A stretch of DNA of 35,400 bases from CAYZJV01 sp964478945. GTDB taxonomy: Bacteria; Spirochaetota; Spirochaetia; Sphaerochaetales; Sphaerochaetaceae. Both the position numbers and the translations under genes were made by a program. How positions within the stretch are numbered: the stretch's first letter is position 1; each line of letters opens with the position of its first letter. This document shows, piece by piece, positions 31,849 to 35,400 of the stretch. Below the pieces are notes generated by a model. It was not told the origin of the DNA, did no database searches, and saw nothing but the letters and a program-made list of their open reading frames with translations. The stretch covers positions 1 through 35,400 of the forward strand of contig CAYZJV010000029.1 in assembly GCA_964478945.1 (NCBI GenBank), given 5' to 3'.

Positions 31849-32588
31849 CTTGACATCTCCTCGTCATGTTTCGTCCATTGTGGACTATCGTTCCATACAT
31901 AGCGTAGCATCCGGCCTGTCGATGGTTCCGGAAATTCCAAACCCGTCGCCGCCAGATGCAGTTCATTGTCCTCTCTTCCGCCATACAAGAGGTCTCCGAC
32001 TATCGGATGGCCTGTCCAGGCGAGATGACAACGCACCTGGTGTCTGAATCCCCTTTCCAGATTGCACCCGCATACCAAATCTCCTTCGCTATTCACTCCC
32101 ACCACTTGTACCGTGGTACGGTATTCCCTCTCCCCACCTTTCATTTTGGCAATCGTCGAAGAGGAGGAAGAGACGGGACGCACAGCTTTCCTCTTGGGAC
32201 CGAAGGGACGGAACCTGCTTTCGATCACCACCGCTTCGTCCTCCTTCAATTCGGGATGTGGGGAAGGAAAACCAGCGCCGGGATCACGAGGCGCAACAGA
32301 GGCCATATATTGCTTCTTGATACTTCCGCGCTCCTGGAAATCGAGCAGGACATCATAGGTTCCAACGTCCCTTGCCACGAGCACCAGACCGCATGTCGCC
32401 GTATCCAAACGGTGCAGCACCAAACCTTCATGCTTCTGCATTCCCAATGGTGCGGCCACCTCGGGATACTCCCTGGCCAAAAGGGTGAGCAACGAGAGGG
32501 CTTTCGGATCCGTTGCCAATGGTACCGTGGGCAAACCCGCTGGCTTCACCACCACCAGAAACAGCTTGTTCTCTTCCAGTATCCGCAT
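31845..32588 (-). CDS. RluA-family pseudouridine synthase
   Basis: A 247-residue RNA pseudouridine synthase. The catalytic Asp is in VLHRLDTATCGLVLVA (about 65-80). VVVKPAGLPTVP near the start, KKQYMASV, and the C-terminal GFRHQVRCHLAWTGHPIVGDLLYGG (read in two parts: FRHQVRCHLA, then HPIVGDLLYGG) define the RluA family. There is no S4 domain. The target uridine is not predictable. An insert of about 30 Ser/Lys-rich residues (FGPKRKAVRPVSSSSST) is slightly unusual. The start at 32588 lacks a good ribosome site; longer frames would overlap the divergent CBS gene. Confidence 0.88.
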   Translation of the reverse strand: MRILEENKLFLVVVKPAGLPTVPLATDPKALSLLTLLAREYPEVAAPLGMQKHEGLVLHRLDTATCGLVLVARDVGTYDVLLDFQERGSIKKQYMASVAPRDPGAGFPSPHPELKEDEAVVIESRFRPFGPKRKAVRPVSSSSSTIAKMKGGEREYRTTVQVVGVNSEGDLVCGCNLERGFRHQVRCHLAWTGHPIVGDLLYGGREDNELHLAATGLEFPEPSTGRMLRYVWNDSPQWTKHDEEMSR

Positions 32589-32634
32589 GAACCAAGCATA
32601 CCAGAATCGCTTCCTTCTTACCAAGTACCTGTAG

Positions 32635-32640
32635 TATACT
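32635..32640 (+). promoter_or_regulatory. -10 element close to the CBS/ATPase start
   Basis: TATACT ends 6 bases before the ATG at 32647, so transcription would begin at about the first base of the start codon. No ribosome site is present. The gene may give a leaderless mRNA. Confidence 0.4.
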
Positions 32641-32646
32641 CGGAAC

Positions 32647-33564
32647 ATGCAGACGATACCGATAAACACCTACAACTCTCCAACGGTGATTCTCGAACTC
32701 ATCTATCGCTTGAAGGTGAAGGATGTGATGACACGAGAATTGGTGAGCGTCACTCTCGGTGAAACGATGAGGAGGGTGCAGAATCTCATGCGGGACAATT
32801 CCATCACGGGAGTACCTGTCGTATCCGACAAGCGGTTGTTGGGTATCGTAAGCATGGACGACATCATCAGGGCCCTCGATTTCGGCCATATCAACGAGAC
32901 GGTGGAACACCACATGACCAAGAACCTGATTGTTCTCGAGGATGACATGCCCGTATCTTTTGCGATCAGTTACTTCGACCGTTACAGTTACCATAGATTC
33001 CCCGTGCTCAACAAACATAAGGAGTTGGTGGGGATGGTGACCACACGGGACATCACCACACGGTTGTTGTTGGAGATCAACCACGAAGTGGAACATCTCG
33101 AAAGGATGAACCGATCCACGAAAGTAACCGACGGATTGGAAAGGGATGTCCATACATTCGCGATCTTGAAGCATGATTTCGAGAACGCCGGATTCGCCTC
33201 CACCGAAATCAAGAAGCGACTGAAGCAAAGTGGAATCGCACCGGCGACCATACGACGGGCAGCGATTGCCAGTTACGAGTTGGAGATGAACATAGTGGTA
33301 CATTCCGACGGTGGACGAATCACCGCCGAATACGGACCGGATGAAGTCGTGATCCTGAGTGAGGATTCGGGTCCTGGTATCGAGGATGTGGACAAGGCGA
33401 TGGAACAGGGCTTCTCCACCGCGAACGAATGGATACGATCGCTGGGATTCGGGGCGGGAATGGGATTGCCGAATGTGAAATCGGTCTCCGATGAATTCTC
33501 CATAGAATCATCGGCGAATGGAACCACTGTACGTTCGGTCATCGGATTCGATACAGTGAAGTAG
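32647..33564 (+). CDS. CBS-pair protein with anti-sigma-type ATPase domain
   Basis: A 305-residue cytosolic protein. Two CBS motifs (about 24-82 VKDVMTRELVSV ... GIVSMDDIIRAL, and 88-146 HHMTKNLIVLE ... GMVTTRDITTRLL) probably sense an adenine nucleotide. The C-terminal part (about 165-300) is a GHKL ATPase of the RsbW anti-sigma type: ASYELEMNIVVHSDG (N box), VILSEDSGPGIEDVDKAM (G1 box) and SLGFGAGMGLPNVKSV (G2 box). The same three-gene order with DRTGG and PHP genes is common beside [FeFe]-hydrogenase or NADH-oxidoreductase genes in Clostridia and Thermotogae, where the role is unproven. Confidence 0.85.
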   Translation: MQTIPINTYNSPTVILELIYRLKVKDVMTRELVSVTLGETMRRVQNLMRDNSITGVPVVSDKRLLGIVSMDDIIRALDFGHINETVEHHMTKNLIVLEDDMPVSFAISYFDRYSYHRFPVLNKHKELVGMVTTRDITTRLLLEINHEVEHLERMNRSTKVTDGLERDVHTFAILKHDFENAGFASTEIKKRLKQSGIAPATIRRAAIASYELEMNIVVHSDGGRITAEYGPDEVVILSEDSGPGIEDVDKAMEQGFSTANEWIRSLGFGAGMGLPNVKSVSDEFSIESSANGTTVRSVIGFDTVK

Positions 33565-33577
33565 AGAGGAGAGGCAA

Positions 33578-33916
33578 ATGTTGAAGGTTGGGCAGTTGGA
33601 AACGGAACTTGGCTACACAGTATTCACCATGATGGAACCCGATGCGACGACAACCGATGGCTATACATCGGACCTGCTGTCGGATGTGATGGGCAACGCC
33701 GCCGAAGGCAGCACACTCATCACCATCCAAGCCCATAAGAATACGGTGGCGGTCGCATCTCTGATTGGCATGAGGGCCATCATACTTTGCAACGGTAGAA
33801 CACCGACCGAAGATATGGTTGGAGCTGCAATGAAGGAACACATCGCGATATTCGGAACCGATGAATCGCAATTCACTGTCTCATATCGGCTCGCAAAGGC
33901 TTTGGGGAAGGTCTGA
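33578..33916 (+). CDS. DRTGG-domain protein
   Basis: A 112-residue protein consisting of one DRTGG domain: ITIQAHKNTVAVASLIGMRAIILCNGRTPTEDMV (written here in spirit: TIQAHKNTVAVAS then RAIILCNGRTP) and a final IAIFGTDESQFTVSYRLAKAL. The domain is named after a motif in other members and often sits next to CBS pairs; its ligand is unknown. GAGAGGAGAG precedes the ATG. Its end overlaps the PHP gene by 1 base, giving a tightly coupled cassette. Confidence 0.82.
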   Translation: MLKVGQLETELGYTVFTMMEPDATTTDGYTSDLLSDVMGNAAEGSTLITIQAHKNTVAVASLIGMRAIILCNGRTPTEDMVGAAMKEHIAIFGTDESQFTVSYRLAKALGKV

Positions 33917-34629
33917 TGTCACGTTGGTGCATCGATTTGCACAACCACTCGTGCCTCTCTCCATGTGGGAGTGATCTGATGCTCCCCTCCCTATTGGCGA
34001 TCGAAGGTGCCGATATGGGTATCGATATGCTCGCACTCACCGACCACAACTGCGGGAGGAATCTTCCCGCTTTCGCAGAGGCATGCGAAATCGTCGGGAT
34101 CACCGGCATCTTTGGCATGGAAGTCACCACATTGGAGGAGGTCCATGTCCTTACCCTCTTCGCAACACTTGAACAGGCACTCTCCTTTGGGGAGTATATC
34201 GAATCGATACTACCCAAGATATTCAATTCATCAAGATTGTTCGGCAACCAATTCGTCTGCTCTGTGGAAGGGGAAATCATCGAAGAAGCCCAGCTGTTTC
34301 TCTATGGACCTGCCCAACTCACCTTCGAGGCCTTGATCGACATCACGCTCGATTTGGATGCTCTGGTGATCCCAGCACATATCGATCGGATGGCCAACAG
34401 TGTGATGGCGAACCTTGGATTCCTTCCCGATCTCCCCTACTCTGCGGTAGAGTCGATTGCGATTCCACCGAAGGTGGATACTCTGGACAATGCGGTGGTG
34501 CAAGGCTCCGATGCCCATTATATCGAACATATCGGGAGAAGACGTTGTTTCATAGAATCGGATTGCCATGGATTCGATGCATTGCGGGATGCGTTCCAAC
34601 GAAAACGGATATCCTACCTGGGATTTTGA
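33916..34629 (+). CDS. PHP-domain phosphoesterase
   Basis: A 237-residue metal-dependent phosphoesterase-like protein. The PHP motifs are DLHNHSCLSPCG (about 7-18), LTDHNCGRNLPAF (about 41), Glu in FGMEVTTLEEVHVL (about 68-81), IPAHIDR (about 154) and GSDAHYIEHIG (about 196). These supply the His, Asp and Glu metal ligands. PHP proteins hydrolyse phosphomonoesters or nucleotides; the substrate is unknown. It is the third gene of the CBS/ATPase-DRTGG-PHP cassette, with the start overlapping the previous stop. Confidence 0.87.
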   Translation: MSRWCIDLHNHSCLSPCGSDLMLPSLLAIEGADMGIDMLALTDHNCGRNLPAFAEACEIVGITGIFGMEVTTLEEVHVLTLFATLEQALSFGEYIESILPKIFNSSRLFGNQFVCSVEGEIIEEAQLFLYGPAQLTFEALIDITLDLDALVIPAHIDRMANSVMANLGFLPDLPYSAVESIAIPPKVDTLDNAVVQGSDAHYIEHIGRRRCFIESDCHGFDALRDAFQRKRISYLGF

Positions 34630-34650
34630 AAATATTTTAAAAAAAACTTT

Positions 34651-34901
34651 GTACATATTTTTGGTTGAGGTTTGGTGGAAGTTGGTACATTTCGACCCCA
34701 TCCTGTACGGTTACACCATGTAAAAATCCTTTCATTGACCTTTGTCAGCACTTCTTACATCGCACACAGCATTTCATGATTCAGTTATAAGTTTTTCATC
34801 AATTCACGCACTATTCACAGGTCACCAGCAACAAATCCATGTCATATGTTCGAGTTTAAACGAACTAAGTACATGATTTTGTTAGTACATTCGTTGTACA
34901 T
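34651..34901. repeat. Cluster of GTACAT motifs
   Basis: GTACAT occurs exactly at 34651, 34685, 34869, 34885 and 34896, with GTACGG at 34705. The last two exact copies flank a GTACA-TTCGT-TGTAC inverted repeat (34885-34899). A given hexamer is expected about once in 4 kb, so five in 251 bases stand out, although AT-rich DNA raises the odds. They could be binding sites for a regulator. Confidence 0.45.
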
Positions 34902-34963
34902 AAAAATGCAAACCCACAACATCTGTCATATCGTTAACTTCTTTATATAAAAGAATTTAGGTG

Positions 34964-34992
34964 TTGACGAGGTAGTACTCCTCCACTATATT
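34964..34992 (+). promoter_or_regulatory. Promoter of the small secreted-protein gene
   Basis: TTGACG (34964-34969) and TATATT (34987-34992) with a 17-base spacer lie about 44 bases before the preferred ATG at 35036. Confidence 0.7.
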
Positions 34993-35035
34993 TGAATCAC
35001 AGGCCAAACAGACGTGGCCAGTTATGGAGGTAATG

Positions 35036-35284
35036 ATGCTGAAGGGCTCATTCGCACGGAAACTTATCACATTGATTCTTTTGATCACCATCTTCGGGAT
35101 CAGTGGAGTCGGTGCCCGTGTGGTTGCTTCCGAAACCATCGTCATCAGAGCCTTCATCCCCGAGCGAACCACAGTTTCCTATTCGGAGGCTGGAGAGGTA
35201 TTCTTCTCCTCCAATGTCCCTTCGGCACTGGTCGATGTCAGCTACATGAGTGACGCCACGCTGCTTTCAGTGATCGCCAGATAG
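35036..35284 (+). CDS. Small secreted protein, unrecognised
   Basis: An 82-residue protein with a signal peptide (about 1-30: basic start KGSFARK, hydrophobic ITLILLITIFGISG, small residues before ASETI). The mature part of about 50 residues is beta-rich (TIVIRAFIPERTTVSYSE, then VFFSSNVPSALVDVSYM). It may be a complete small beta protein or the start of a longer family, since it ends soon after one beta unit. The start at 35036 is placed 5 bases after GGAGG; ATGs at 35024 and 35033 are alternatives. It has its own promoter and is closed by a strong terminator. Confidence 0.6.
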   Translation: MLKGSFARKLITLILLITIFGISGVGARVVASETIVIRAFIPERTTVSYSEAGEVFFSSNVPSALVDVSYMSDATLLSVIAR

Positions 35285-35307
35285 TTTTTCAAGTAATCCT
35301 TCCGAGA

Positions 35308-35336
35308 AAAATCCCACCTTCATCAGGTGGGATTTT
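35308..35336. terminator. Bidirectional Rho-independent terminator
   Basis: AAAATCCCACCT and AGGTGGGATTTT form a perfect 12-bp stem with the loop TCATC. T-runs on both strands let it end the small secreted-protein gene and the convergent gene at the window's right edge. Confidence 0.9.
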
Positions 35337-35353
35337 CTTGGTGGCGCTTGTGC

Positions 35354-35400
35354 TCAGTCGATATAGGCAACCTTCCTTTCGGGCTGTTTGGGTCCCAACA
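35354..35400 (-). CDS. 3' end of a minus-strand gene (partial)
   Basis: On the minus strand an open frame enters from the right edge and ends LGPKQPERKVAYID-stop at 35354, just before the two-way terminator. Only 14 codons are visible, so the product cannot be named. The terminator position supports a real gene end here. Confidence 0.45.
   Translation of the reverse strand, partial: LGPKQPERKVAYID

Larger units (their letters stand above)
34630..35035. other. Gene-free AT-rich stretch
   Basis: About 400 bases with no supported gene. It holds a cluster of GTACAT motifs (34651-34901), a short palindrome TTACA-CCA-TGTAA (34711-34723), and near its end the promoter of the small secreted-protein gene. 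No terminator is clear after the PHP gene. I checked for DnaA boxes and structured RNA and found nothing convincing. Confidence 0.6.

Noticed and set aside
34741..34830. DnaA boxes or a replication origin in the AT-rich gap
   Set aside because: CTATTCACA is the nearest match and differs from TTATCCACA at two positions; there is no cluster and no dnaA, dnaN or gyrase gene nearby.

Overview
The window is a gene-dense bacterial chromosome segment of moderate GC content. It holds about 39 protein genes on both strands and no rRNA, tRNA, CRISPR array, transposase or prophage gene that I can see. The mix suggests an anaerobic spirochaete, most likely Sphaerochaeta-like: loose lipoprotein signal peptides, an LL-diaminopimelate aminotransferase lysine route, a TAXI-type TRAP transporter, a signal-peptide-bearing MsrB-MsrA fusion, a clostridial-type ferredoxin and a CBS/ATPase-DRTGG-PHP cassette. 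This placement is inference; no marker gene in the window settles it.

Layout. 1-9000: an HD-domain membrane protein, an LPP20-like lipoprotein, a membrane diguanylate cyclase, a DUF1295 membrane enzyme, the MsrB-MsrA fusion, a secernin/C69-type hydrolase, an unrecognised 272-residue protein, the manganese exporter MntP, a TatD-like hydrolase and TcdA. 9100-10170: a lipoprotein with beta-rich repeats. 10175-14894: a minus-strand lysine/meso-DAP operon, dapB-dapA-dapL-lysA, ending in a YbgC-type thioesterase.

14903-24794 is the most interesting part. It holds an unusual regulator (RNase R-type winged helix joined to an FCD domain), a second dapA, a second dapB whose protein carries an aspartokinase-like ACT tail, and a convergent operon. 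That operon encodes a TAXI solute-binding protein, a fused TRAP permease and a five-polypeptide FAD/iron-sulfur amino-acid dehydrogenase of the HcnABC / D-hydroxyproline / L-proline / opine dehydrogenase type. A shared operator-like motif (TATGAGTAGC, with an ACTCATA-G-TATGAGT palindrome at dapA2) lies just downstream of the -10 elements at both outer ends of the structural genes, and a near-match lies upstream of the regulator. The region therefore looks like one regulon. My working idea is uptake and oxidation of a cyclic or secondary amino acid to an imine that connects with tetrahydrodipicolinate chemistry; the substrate is unknown.

24902-31848: topoisomerase III, a 2[4Fe-4S] ferredoxin, a possible structured RNA leader, a membrane protein overlapping xseA-xseB, purU and an M29 aminopeptidase. 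31845-34629: an RluA-type pseudouridine synthase and, divergently, the CBS/ATPase-DRTGG-PHP cassette. 34630-35035 is non-coding, AT-rich, and carries a cluster of GTACAT motifs. A small secreted protein, a strong two-way terminator and the 3' end of a minus-strand gene close the window.
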